The notes beneath the pieces are model-generated. The model worked only from the letters and a program-made list of their open reading frames with translations, was not told the origin of the DNA and ran no database searches. This document shows positions 1 to 11,181 of a stretch of 51,216 nt of DNA, in pieces (position 1 is the stretch's first letter; every line of letters starts with the position of its first letter). The stretch spans positions 1 through 51,216 of the forward strand of contig JAPEVF010000316.1 in NCBI GenBank assembly GCA_029747585.1, read 5' to 3'. This DNA is from Pleurotus djamor (taxonomy: Eukaryota; Basidiomycota; Agaricomycetes; Agaricales; Pleurotaceae). Made by a program: the position numbers and the translations under genes.

Positions 1-2157
1 GATTCGTGATAAATGAAGACCAAAAATTGTGAATCGAAGAACAGCTCCGGATCTGTGAGTGATGCAAAGGAAGATGATGGGGCTAGTGCAGTCGAGGGGA
101 GTGGGAGCGTAGCTTGGCCAGGTTGCGAGAAAGGAAGTGGGATTGATGTTGAACTTGATGTTGAGTGAGATGAGGAGGATTGGGGCGTCGGTTGTGAGCT
201 CGAACTAGAGGAAGGGATGGCTTCTTCCTTGTATCGAGTTATCATTCGAGGACCCCGTCGATCCCAGGCGCCGACCAACTCCTTGATAGCTTCTGCGCAT
301 TTGCTCGGAAGATGGTCTGGGGATAGTGACGCTTGTTGGAACCGCTCCGCAATGCGATTCAGCAGGTTTTCGGTCTGCCCATGAACAGGCCCCTCTCGAA
401 TATGGTAGATAGCAAATCTTGCGACGATGAGGAACGTGCAAGCAAAGGTGATCAGGAGGAAGTATTGGTCGGGCGCAGTGGAGAGAGACGTGATATCTGG
501 TCTAGAGAGGATGGCGATAAGGGCGGCTTCTGCGGAGTAAAGTGCGTCACCAGTCCACCCATGTGCAACGTAGATATTATTGTGTTGCACTTGGAACCAC
601 ATACGTTGACTTGACTGATCAAAGACTTGTCTCATGGTGACAAGGGTATGGTGCAGGACGAGCAACCGCGACAGGTTATAGTGCACCTCAACCATGTTGA
701 AGTAAAACGCATCGAATGGGGAGATAACTATTCATGCCGGGGAAGAACGGGGTCCACATGTAAGCGACGGCAGTCTCAAGAGGCGGGCAGCTCACCTGGT
801 AGGGGGGCTATAAGGCGATGGATCCATCCCATTGACGCAAGAACTTCTGTTGTTTCCTTGTACCATTGACCCAAGTCAGCGGGATTGTCCATAGTTATGG
901 ACATCCCACGGTGTGTGATATCGATTAATCTGCGCGTGAGGACAAGGCGGACATCTCGTGAGTCATCCGTATTATACACCGTTACAAATTCTTCAAGATT
1001 GTCCGGACGGGGTCGCTTCGACCTAGGAACTTTGCCACTGCCGAAAAGCAACCTGCGAGAATAATTAGGGCGGGNAAAAACATGAGGACGATCAGGGTGG
1101 TGTAGCACTAACAATTGTTCGATGTTAGAAGCTGTAGCCCACATCCGTGTCCCCCGAACTTCTTCAGACATTGGATCCAGGTGTTCGAGAGACAGCCTTC
1201 TGAGGTTCATGATATCATATCGGTCGATCCCTATGGACATTGCAGCTTCGATTGCGGACATTGCAAGCAAACGGCTGTCTCGGGGAATGTTATAACCATC
1301 GCCATGTAAGGGTTCCCAGAGGGAGAGTATGAGGAGCGCCTCTACGAATTCGAAGGAGGGGGATAGATATCCTGGCTGAAGTATCGTCTTCTCCACCAAG
1401 GCCTGTAACCTAGGGGCCACCCTTGAGCGAGTTTGTGCGTCCAAATGGCGGGCGGCGACACAGCAACGAACGAGATCCAAGGCTGTGGAGTTTTCCCTTG
1501 ACATCGGTAGGTTGAGCCATGGTCGATGCCGAGTTTCAAAGCTTCCAGCTGGTTAGTGAAAGTGACTCCCAGACGGCATCGGAGGGAGGCTCACATTTCA
1601 AGGCAGTTCGATATTTGAGAGGCCGTGAGGATATTTTGCAGCGAGGTTTCTGGGTAGGAAGTCCCTCGATGTGTTTGCGTTGCAGGCATTGTGAGGCCAT
1701 GAACCGCAGTAACTGGTGCCGAGCCCCAATCGAACCCCTCCGGTAAGTTGAGGAACCCCCAAGGCGTGCGTGGATTTGGAACGAAGTCTTCGACCTTTAG
1801 CAGCCTATTCACTATCTCCGGGGCCGGTGGGCTAGTACTTTCGCCATGAGGGGATTCAGACGATGGCTCAGAAACGCGTTCTCCGCTTCCGCTTGAGCAG
1901 TCGACTCCAGGCAGAACGCCAGGGGGATTCCCTGAATTCTTTGGCAGGATGATGATGTCCGAATTTTCGAACGAGCACTCGATATTAAGTACTCGACAGC
2001 GGTGACATTGGATTGGTCCGGTCGTGCAATTTGTGTCGAGGAGTTCACAGCGTGTCTTGTGTTTTCTGCAAGTAGCACATGCTTGACTTGCTTTTGACCG
2101 CTTGGCAGGCCGATTCTTTGATGAGCCCTGGTCGTCTTGAACTCGTTTTGAGGCCAT
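1..2157 (-). CDS. Zn(II)2Cys6 fungal transcription factor, partial at the left edge
   Basis: Nuclear DNA-binding regulator of the fungal binuclear zinc cluster class; target genes unknown. Model: exons 2157-1595, 1541-1113, 1052-796 and 727-1 (continues off the window). The introns are 53, 60 and 68 nt and all phases close. Near residues 27-62 a basic region precedes a six-cysteine cluster (CATCRKHKTRC, then C, CHRC and C spaced as in Zn2Cys6 proteins). A Ser/Pro-rich linker follows, then a helical region (SNIEQL, FDAFYFNMVEVHYN) resembling the middle homology domain of basidiomycete members, and a long Ser-rich tail. I chose the start at 2157 (MASKRVQ); an in-frame ATG at 2253 would add 32 residues. 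The N at 1075 falls inside the second intron, so it does not affect the protein. Class is clear from the cluster; specific orthology is not. Confidence 0.88.
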
Positions 2158-4414
2158 GTCTAACAACTTGGCATGGATGGTTGGCGTTCTGTGCAAAGGA
2201 GGAAGCGATAGTGGATTATGCCGTACCGTGACTGACGTTTGTGTCGGCAACATAAAGTGATCTGACTAATATTTAAACTCCCGCTGAGACGGCCCTTGAA
2301 AGCCGCAAGTGGCAACTGTGATCAAGTACATCCTGAATGGTGGCAGCGGTCCTTATGTTACCTGTACAGCCAGGATCGGCAGCCAAGCTCGAATCTAGCT
2401 TCCATCAACGTTTGGCCTGCTGCTGCGGATTGACTTTACGGCAGCGCGTATTTTTCAGCGACAATTTTCCACTATCGCTCAAGCTGCAAGGAGACAGTTA
2501 TGAGCGCCTCACGCCAAGACACGAGCCCTGTGTGGGGGGCTGCTGGCTCCCAGCGCACACCGAAAGTGGAAAAGTGCAAGACGCGCTCAAGCTGCATTTT
2601 CCTGAATGGCACGACAAAACTTGCTGACAACGTGTCAAATAGTGAATGCAAATCGCTTCCCCNGCTTTCGTTGGGGTAACGAAGTCTTGGCAAAGCGACT
2701 GCGATGTTGCATAGAATGATACGCCATATCGATTACTGCGCCGTAGTCCTATATAAAGGTTCCAGAAGTCACCCCGAAGGCCAACCCGAAGCCCCCCAGT
2801 ATAAACGTGAGAAAGAAATTTGTTGAAGGGAAGATCGAAAAATTGTGCATTACCTTGTGAAGGAAAGCTGTTCAGACCGCAAGTAGCTTCTGGCAAATAA
2901 TCGTACCAATGAACGGTGCATTTGGTTGGTACGATAGCACAACTGCGCGTCGTTGCGTCGCGATGCAGGGGTACCCTCTTGTGAGACCTCCTGCTCTAGA
3001 AAACCACCAAGTCACACTTTGGGTAAAAATCACGATTTAGTACCCTGAACGGGCCCGTTTCGTACCCAAAGATGGACCAAAAATTGGTCACTTAAAACGT
3101 ACCCAATTAAGGACCTATAGTTGACCCACTCGGAAAGCATGACACGGTTGCGATTGTAGACCACACGAAAATAGATAAAAGCTCAATTTATTTAAATTCT
3201 ACAAAACATCTACTCTATACAATGAGCGTACTAAGCAGCGAAGGAATATGCAGCGGGATAATCCAGGAAGGACGTCAAGGAGTGGCCGCGGAGGGACTCG
3301 GGTGACTTTACCGAATAGGTGAGGGGAGTAGATTGTATAGTATTGGGTTTGGATGTCTGGGGTGTACTAATGGAACACGGTGCCGTTGACGAGGAAATTG
3401 GCGTGAACGTTCGGGAGGGTAGGCAGGACAGGGNAAGGAAGGAAACATGCGTTGACCCNANNCACNNAANNCGGATGGCNCCGGAAAGACCTNNGAGCAN
3501 CATTNTCAANNNTNNNNCNATGCGCGANGGCTTCNAAGGAGGACAGCACAGNAGCTATAGNGTGGGTGGTANCNNGTCGTGGNCNTTGTCGTAGTGGACG
3601 AACTGCACGAGGTCGGCGGGTTGTGGAAAACAGTGGATGGGTGGAGGACGTGAAAATTTCTTACAAGTCCGAAGCGCTGGTTGGCCAGGATCGTGGAGTG
3701 ACTAAGCGCCTGCTAATTTCGTTCAGAGAGTCTACCCAAAAGGTAACCGAAAGATGCCCAAATAGCCAGCAAATCGACGGGGATCGTTCACATTTTACTC
3801 CGAGATAGCCGAGACACGATTTCGTACCCAATGTATCCCTTCACAGACCCCAGACCCGAACCAACCCTGGCACGCACCTCACCCAAAAGCGGAAAAGTCA
3901 GTTTTCTAGAGCCTGACGATCACTTGCTGCAAGTGGAGGCCCGCCGTTCGAACCTCGCTCAGCACGGACATGAATACAATCAAGAAGTATGTTACCGCTT
4001 CGAACAAAAAATTTCTTCATACCAAATAGTCCAGTTTGATTCGTAGTTCTAGCTCTTGGCCTTTTGCCAGAGTACGTATTGTCAGCCAGGCTACAAGGTT
4101 CAGTGACAGGACCTGTGTCTGTCGTCGGGCGACATGCCCGAAGATTGATCGTTGGGGTTCCTCTTGATGGCATGGCGAGTCCCCACTTCTTTTTGCGAAG
4201 CTAGGGCGAGTGGAATGTGTTTAAAATGACGATGACATGCATCAATTATTGAAGGGAGGGGATACAGCATAGCAGTGGATATCAAAAGCGCAGAGGGTAT
4301 CCAATACAGCCTGCGTTGCAAATAGAGTTGATGACTTGATAGCGTATTATCATTACAAGGCCCTTGTAATGGAGAATCTGTGGAACATTGTGGCAAAGGC
4401 GCCCCGGAATATGT
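2158..4414. other. Intergenic, no gene supported; N-dense segment
   Basis: Open frames here are short and overlap on both strands without recognisable domains. Positions about 3434-3584 contain dozens of Ns, so any gene crossing it cannot be read. The minus strand around 3231-3440 is open in two frames and could hold the 3' part of a small gene, but I could not join exons. Around 3940-3990 there is a TTCGAAC heptamer resembling a tRNA T-loop; its flanks do not pair. Confidence 0.5.
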
Positions 4415-4984
4415 TTCTGTGGACGTCAGCGATGAGAGAATGCCGAAGGGCCGATGGTTAACTGACAAGATGGAGGGCCAGTGGCACCGGTGGCACCAGC
4501 CTGGAGCTCTCTGCGTACGACGATGCCGCCTACACGAGAAAAAACACGATCGTGCCTCTCAAACGACCCGACGATGTAGAAAGCTGGCGATGAGCCTAGC
4601 GCATTGAAGAGCATAACAGCGTTGTCACGAGCATAACTTTGCAATGCAACAACGGAGGCAGCCGAGAGTTCACTTCGCGAGACCATACGGGGCCTGCGGA
4701 GTTGATACAGCCCGAGTTAGCATTGATAATGAGTGGCGAGTACAGTGGCGAACGTACTGGCTCTCCGCTCCATCCTGGGAAACAGAAGTGACACTGAAGG
4801 TTATGGCATGCAGGCCACCTTCGTCGGGGGTGAAGCGATGAGCGAGGAGGAATAAGACGGTCATGTCGCTTGAGTAGACTCTGCCCGTAATCGCGTTGGC
4901 AGCGACACGGAGTAGACCAGAAGGCATAGAGACGAGAATATCGCCAATGACGACTGGTTGAGAGAGCCTAGGCGCGACGTTCAT
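4415..4984 (-). CDS. Unknown ~151-residue protein, paralogue A of a three-member family
   Basis: I do not recognise this family. Exons 4984-4758, 4693-4467 and 4416-4415; introns of 64 and 50 nt. Exon 1 encodes MNVAPRLSQ followed by IGDILVSMPSGLLRVAAN and a GRVYSSDM segment; exon 2 encodes LSAASVVALQSYARDNAVML, then FYIVGSFERHDRVFSRVGGI and a Gly/Ala/Thr tail. The same blocks occur at 10583-11181 and 14805-15391, which confirms that it is coding. The last intron (GTCAGT, CTGAC branch, CACAG) interrupts the stop codon: exon 2 ends with T and exon 3 supplies AA. No signal peptide or membrane segment is evident. If the last intron were retained, 13-15 extra residues would be read before a different stop. 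It lies on the opposite strand to its two paralogues. Function is unknown. Confidence 0.75.
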
Positions 4985-7263
4985 GTGGTTGAACGGGCAG
5001 GAGTGGTGGGTTGGTGAGTACTGAGTATCAAGGTATGAGGACTAAAGCTAAAGTACTAACGAGCTATAAAGGTGGTGGGTGCTCGAGTGATATTATCGTT
5101 ACCCCATTGAACAGAGATTTGGATCTCGGATGTCATGGCTTTTGATCAAGCTGGGGTAGTGGGATTCGGCTCGTCGTACGACTGAACGCAGCACAGGTTT
5201 GATAGTCCCCTGTGCCGACGTCGAAACATCTGTAAGTTCCAAAGTTATTTAAATAAAACAGTTTACTAATTCCCAGGGGGGAGAGCAAAGAGGTACAACT
5301 GTTTGGTGGTATTCCTTCGTGGAGGTCTTGATCAAGTATTATATTGATCAGTCGTAGTCGTAGCCGCCACCGAAGGATGAACACGTGAGATGGAGTCGGT
5401 GATGTGCAAGAGGGAAGAGGCTGAGTGACATGTCTTCAATGTATCAAGTAAATGTGGTACACTGGTAATCGTTCTTGAGGTGAAAGGTCTTTGGTACGAT
5501 TTAGACGCCGCAGGGAAAGGAGAAAGTGGATGACGCAAGAATGTTTTCTCATTGTCTCCTAGGCTCCAGCAAGGCTCCAGAGAAGTATCGGTTGAGCATC
5601 GAGACATGAAAGCAAGGGAGATGGAGGAGAGCAGTCTTGATTTCGGAAGGAGAGAGTGAATGTTGTCGCGGATGGCATTGGGGTGGCATCTTTATAATCC
5701 AAGTGTCTTTGGAGTTATGCGCAAATCCCGACGCTCTTTGCCTCAACTTCCTCCCAAAACTCGCCCGACACCTTCCATATATGGGTGATTTGCAGTCCGG
5801 AGTCACCAAGAAATTACTAAAAACGTCCCGTGAATGGGGAAGCGCCTCCCTCCGAGGTCACCTGACATGAGTACCCCTAGCCCCTGCAGGAACCTCGGCT
5901 CCTTGCATAATCCTTGCAGGTCTTACCACTTCCCTGAGCATGAACTTCGCGTGCGTCATCTCAAAACAGAAGAATCTATTACGCGCCAGTGAAGTCTCTC
6001 GCAGAGCACTACTAGTGGACTTGGAGCCCGACTCTCCTGGAATACTCTATGTTCCGTCAAATTGGGTCTTGGCTTGGGTTGCAGAACCATCAGCTGGAAG
6101 TAGCTCGCAGCATTGTACCTCCGGTGGTGAGGTAGCTTTGAATACCGACGGTGACAGTGTCTCGGTCCGTAGACACATTTCCAGTGCTTTCATTGGTGGT
6201 ATAATGATGAACGCACTCCCGTGGCAAGGAAGTGACTACCGGATGGGGGCGATACGCCGGCGTGCGGACGGAGAAGGGCTGCCGACTTGCGTGTCGAAGA
6301 CGCATTGGTCAAAGAGTTTGAGGGAAAACCCCAACACGAAGCGACGCCTATCTTGGGTCAAGCTGTAGCAGACAATGATCCTCTCAACTACGTGCCAGCT
6401 TCCGTTGATGATATGAACAGCTAAAACACAGCATAAATGACAAAATTGGCCGAATTTGAGTGGAGCTGTAGAAAGCAATGGTCCATAGTAGCTCCCTTCA
6501 GCTGCGCATCCGCTTCGATTGATGATACAGACAGCTGAGAGACAGGGAATGGAAGAAGATTGGACGATATCTGGAGCTGATATGGTATTCTACCTTGATT
6601 TCGCCCACACCGAACCACAGCCTACTGCTGCGTGCGTAGCAGGATGCTGTCAATACATGATACACATCAATGTCATGAATGATAGGTGCAGAGCAAGGTG
6701 TAATGAGTGTCTGGCGACTTGTGTCTTAAGACAAAGGGGCGTCATTTTGCCTGGCCAGAACCTGGTAACGTACGAAGTGACCATGTCTTATCGAAGGCCG
6801 AATCGCAGCGACCTTGGAGGTAGTGATAGTAGGGCTGGATGCAGCGCAGTAGCCGGCAATCTGACTACTCCGAGTCTAGAAGAATCCTTGCTCATTAGTA
6901 CGACGGATGTTGCCCGAGCAGTTGGCCTAAGCGATGGGAATAGCGACAGTTGATTCGATCAGGCCTCAGCAGGGCTCAGCGTTCGTTTGCAAGAACTTCT
7001 TGGGTCCGGTAATCCGAGAGTAGGTTACAAATTTAGAACCTCACAGCGAGCTCACAGCGGTCTGCCAAGATCGGTATGGAGTTCGCGTGCCTTCGTCAAG
7101 AACACGCGTCAATTTGGATGCTTCAAAGCTGTAGTGATTGAGCTTCGCGACGGCAGGGAAGTCCGTGTGGTCAGAAGAGTTGTTTGGGAGTTGGATGTTG
7201 CTGATGTCGACTTACATAACATACCAAACTGGGCTGGGCGCTTGTCAAGGGGTTCTCCATCGA
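4985..7263. other. Intergenic, no gene supported
   Basis: Several open frames of 65-145 codons occur on both strands (for example 5940-6368 and 6519-6953 plus, 5332-5809 minus). None shows a recognisable motif, and no convincing chain of splice sites joins them. The frame at 6519-6953 is cysteine-rich but has no known spacing pattern. Promoters for the minus-strand gene ending at 4984 and for MFAP1 must lie here. Confidence 0.4.
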
Positions 7264-9124
7264 ATGTCTTCTACCACCGTCCGCAAGCAAGCTCCTCGAC
7301 CAGCCAAACCCGTCGGTCGCTATTGGAAAGGCAAGGCACCCAAAGGTGTCGCCGAAGCCGACTCGGACTCGGATGCAGAAGACGACAACAACGACGACGG
7401 CCTTGAACCAGGGGATGTCGACATTGCGGGAGACCAGGAAATCGGGGGCGACGACGAAGATGAGGAAGATGACATGCAGTTGAAGGCGGCCGTAAGGGGG
7501 GATGCGAAGATCAAGGCCATGAACGTTACCCTCCGTGATGTGAACATATCGCGGGATGGTAAAGTTATTGTTGCTGGCCGTGAAGAGAGCGGGAGGACTC
7601 TGTTGGAAGGTACGTTATTCTTACTATTTCCTCGTCAATCATATTGACTTTGATGAAGAGTCCGAAGAAGAGTCAGAAGGGGAGCCGCAGAAAGAGGAAA
7701 GCGAGGAAGAGGTATGTTTACCCCCCTTCCTCCTTGCGAGGATCGTTCTAAGGCTGAAACCTAGTCTAGCGAAGAAGAGGAAAGCTCATCTGAGGACGAG
7801 GAACAACCGAAAGTCCAGTTCAGACCTGTCTTCGTACCAAAGTATGCTTGCTATTACCCTGCTGGTCGTTCCTCTCATACCGTCTCATAGGCGAAATCGC
7901 GGCACCATTGCCGAACGCGACGCCCTCCTCAATGACACCGAAGAAGCTCTGAAGAAAAAGGAGCAGGAAGCTGAGGAACGCAAGAAACAAAGTCACGATC
8001 TCGTCGCGGAGAGCATTCGTCGAGAATTGGCTGAAAGTGCGTGCTCTTCCAACCTTTGTGCGGTTGGGGCAAGTTACTTACGCGTCACATTCTACTAGAA
8101 CAGAAAGAAGACGAAGTACCGGATGTAGACGACACAGACGGTCTGGATCCCACCGCAGAGTTTGAAGCCTGGAGGCTGCGTGAACTCGGTCGTATTAAGA
8201 AGGAAAAAGAGGAAGAAGTGCGAAGAGAAGAAGAGCGGGCAGAAATCGAGCGTCGACGCGCACTACCAGAAGAACAACGGCTGAAAGAGGACCTGGAACG
8301 CGCCGAAAAAACGCGAGCAGAAAAACCGAAGGGTCAGCAGAAATTCCTTCAGAAGTATTGGCACAAAGGTGCTTTCCACCAGGTACATATCCTCCCTACG
8401 CCCTACCCTTTTACATCCCGCTCACTCTCCTTATGTAGGATGCTGAGATTCTCAAACGGCATGACTATACCGAAGCTACGGAGTCAACTGTCGACGTCTC
8501 GCTCCTCCCTAAAGTCATGCAAGTCAAGAACTTTGGCAAACGCGGTCGGACCAAATACACACATTTGTTGGATCAAGATACAACTGCCGGAAATGGTGGC
8601 TTTGGTGGATCTGGACCTGTCAAGACAGGTGGGACGTCTATGGAGGGTGGCGGATGCTTCTTGTGTGGCGGACCGCATTTGAAGAAAGGTTGGTGTTGTG
8701 TCTACTCTTTTGAGAATCTTGGTTCTGACCCGTTTGCCTTCCAGATTGTCCTCAAAACCAAGGTCCTATGCCTGGTCGTGGACCAGGCGGGACTGGAGCC
8801 AATGCCACGTTCAAAGACAAAGATTCATGGCGTGATAGAGACGACCGACCTCGCGACCGTGATCGTGACCGCGGCCATGACCGCACTTCCAATAACCAGT
8901 TCGACAGAAGAAATCGAGACCGAGAGGGAAGAGGTGGCGGACGTGGGCAATACGACAACGATAGATACGAGAAGCAACGAGCTCGATATGATGATCCTCA
9001 TAGGGGGTATTCGCGGAGACAATCTTACTCGCGGTCGAGGTCAAGGTCAAGGTCGCCTCCGAGACACGAACGAAAGCGAGGTGTACCTTCTGACTATAGT
9101 GAAAAGCGGAGAAGACTAGAGTAG
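7264..9124 (+). CDS. MFAP1: MFAP1-family spliceosomal protein with C-terminal zinc knuckle and RS-like tail
   Basis: Homologue of microfibrillar-associated protein 1, a component of the spliceosomal B complex in the nucleus. Seven exons: 7264-7609, 7659-7711, 7765-7841, 7891-8036, 8099-8382, 8439-8688 and 8745-9124 give 511 residues with all phases closing. Order of regions: N-terminal [11 protein letters not shown], two acidic Asp/Glu tracts, the family signature around [19 protein letters not shown], a long charged coiled coil ([19 protein letters not shown]), then the conserved [14 protein letters not shown] and [20 protein letters not shown] blocks. After these comes a Cys-X2-Cys-X4-His-X4-Cys knuckle ([13 protein letters not shown]) and an Arg/Asp/Ser-rich tail ([12 protein letters not shown]). 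The knuckle is not in the animal proteins as I know them. The intron at 8689 begins with a weak donor (GTTGGT), but the frame requires it. Confidence 0.93.
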
Positions 9125-10582
9125 ATAGGGATATCCGCATGCGACTCAAANTTTATGGACAGGGATTTGTTTTTCTCAGTTCTGCGCTGTGGTCACGACA
9201 CCTCTTTGCGAGATGGACATGCAAAGTGAATTCTTGCGTGTCTCCTACTACTAGCTACTACTAGACGACAGGGTCGCATTGTTGGTAGGGCAACCTGGCC
9301 AACGACTTCAAACTTCAAAATGAGTATGCCTTCTTCGTTTACCATTACCATCTCACATCTTGGGTTCGCTTGCCATCCACAAATCTCCACCCCTTCCACA
9401 GACCTGGCAAGACACGCTTTCTAGGACGGTGGGCTACAGACGAGCCAGTCCCTGCATTTGGCTTGTTTACGACGATATGGCTTCGTTCACCCCGTCACTC
9501 TCGCATCTACCCCGATTGACCCGGACTAATTCGGTAGGAACACTCCGAGTGAACGAACGTAGGCCTGTGACTGTCCTTTGGAAATAGGAAACTTTCCTAA
9601 TTCGACAACCTCATAGAGGCCTGGTCACGAGGCTAGAACGAACGGGTCGTATCAGTTACCACTGTCTCGGGTTCGTTGTGTTAATATTAGTTTCCACACC
9701 CAAAGGGGAATTAGTCAGGATCAACCAACACAATANCCCCCCCCCTCCTCTCGCAAGATCTGCAGGCAGTCTCCCCGTCCTCCCTTTCGTTACATTGGCG
9801 CAGCCTCTTCGTCATGAAAACCTTCAGCACCTGAGACTGCCCATCTTNCCCCGAACATGCCGCTCTTGCATCCTCGTCTACACTTAGGACTGTGTTCCAT
9901 TTTGCGGCCCACTCGAACATCCAGCTCACATCCAATGTGAGGACCTCCCATTCTTATCCGTGGCTCCACACTTGTTCCACACCTTCACTATGACTGTTGC
10001 GGCGACAGCCTATGAGTTACACCTACCCGACCCGCACTACTCCTGCATGGCTTTGCTATATCATGCAGGTCCTGCGATTCATGATGTCGTCCCCAAAAGC
10101 CACAGATTCTAACAAATCGCCCTGGATGCACCGTCAACACTAGCAGTCATGTCTCTTATGCGATTTCCTCGGGAAGCACGTTCCTCCCCCAAAGTTTACA
10201 TGAATCTTTCCCTCTCTGCCACCTTCAGCCTACGCTCAGATCTATGGCCCTCCCAAGCACTGTCGTGTCATTTCCCTTGCTTGCTGACGTGGTCTGCGAG
10301 GTCCACGTATTTGGTTATAAAATTTGGCCATCAGGCCTCTCCGACCGAGCGTCGAGCTCGAACAACCACAGGGTGCGTATATGATTCACAAAGAAACCNA
10401 AAAAAATCTAGCAATTAGCTGACAATCAAGTTAAGTTTCCAGGAGCAGAGGCTAAGTTATTGCTGGTCCGTCTGCTGGTTTCTGCTGCCTCCTGTCCACG
10501 TGCTCTCCTCAGTCACATGATCGGTCCAGCTGGCCATCCCTGGGTGCCATCTTCTCAGCCTGGCAAACATCCACCCTTTGCA
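9125..10582. other. Intergenic, no gene supported
   Basis: Contains short open frames only (under 90 codons), a C-tract with an N at about 9736 and an A-tract with an N at about 10399. No coding block resembling the neighbours was seen. The last few hundred bases should contain the promoter of the gene starting at 10583. Confidence 0.4.
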
Positions 10583-11181
10583 ATGAGCGTTGCCTCCAGA
10601 CTGTTTCCCGGGCTGTCCATCCAGATTGGAGACCTCTTAGTCTTCATGCCTTGTGGGCTCCTTTACGTTGCCGCAAATATCAGGACTGGCGTTGTCTACT
10701 CCTCGCCTGCCAGGTCTTTCCTTCCGCAAAACTTTGTCGTTGGCGAAGGTGGATTGAATGTCTTCGCCTTCAGTATCAATGCTTTCGAGCAAGATGGGAT
10801 GGAGAATCGGTGCGTGTGCATATGTTTTTCCTTGTTCGTCCTCACCAACGTCCAGATCTGGGGTCCTGTATGATACATACTTTCAGATCTCCCACTATCA
10901 ATCAGCTCGGCCTATCAGCCACCTCCATTGCGGCGCTTCAAGAGTATGTTCGAAACAACGCTCTTGCGCTCTTTGGTGCATTGGGTTTCCCGCAAGCCTT
11001 CTACGTAGTGGGTGGATTTCAGAGGCAAGAGAGCACGTTCACTCGTGTTAGCGGTATCATTGTGCGCATGCAAGCGCCCGAAAATGATCAGAATGCGAAT
11101 GGTGCCAATGGTGCAGCCATCCCCGCGAATTGTGAGTTGGTCGTATGCTATGTACTTCCATCGCTGACGTATACTTGAGAA
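10583..11181 (+). CDS. Unknown ~157-residue protein, paralogue B of a three-member family
   Basis: Same unrecognised family as 4415-4984 and 14805-15391. Exons 10583-10809, 10887-11131 and 11180-11181; introns of 77 and 48 nt. Exon 1 (MSVASRLFPG, IQIGDLLVFMPCGLLYVAAN, FVVGEGGLNVF) is 227 nt, the same length as exon 1 of paralogue A. Exon 2 carries SIAALQEYVRNNALALFGAL, FYVVGGFQRQESTFTRVSGI and IVRM, then an Asn/Ala-rich tail. The second intron has its CTGAC branch in the same ATCGCTGACGT context as paralogue A; using the acceptor at 11178-11179 completes the stop as T|AA. A second acceptor at 11190-11191 would instead add about 14 residues ending at 11235, so alternative C-termini are possible. 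No signal peptide is evident. Confidence 0.75.

Noticed and set aside
3935..3990. Possible tRNA (TTCGAAC near CCGCCG...CCTCG)
   Set aside because: The bases on either side of the heptamer do not form a T-stem in either orientation and no acceptor or anticodon stem can be drawn.
6519..6953. Cysteine-rich plus-strand frame
   Set aside because: Cysteine spacing fits no known module, no signal peptide, and the strand opposite is equally open.
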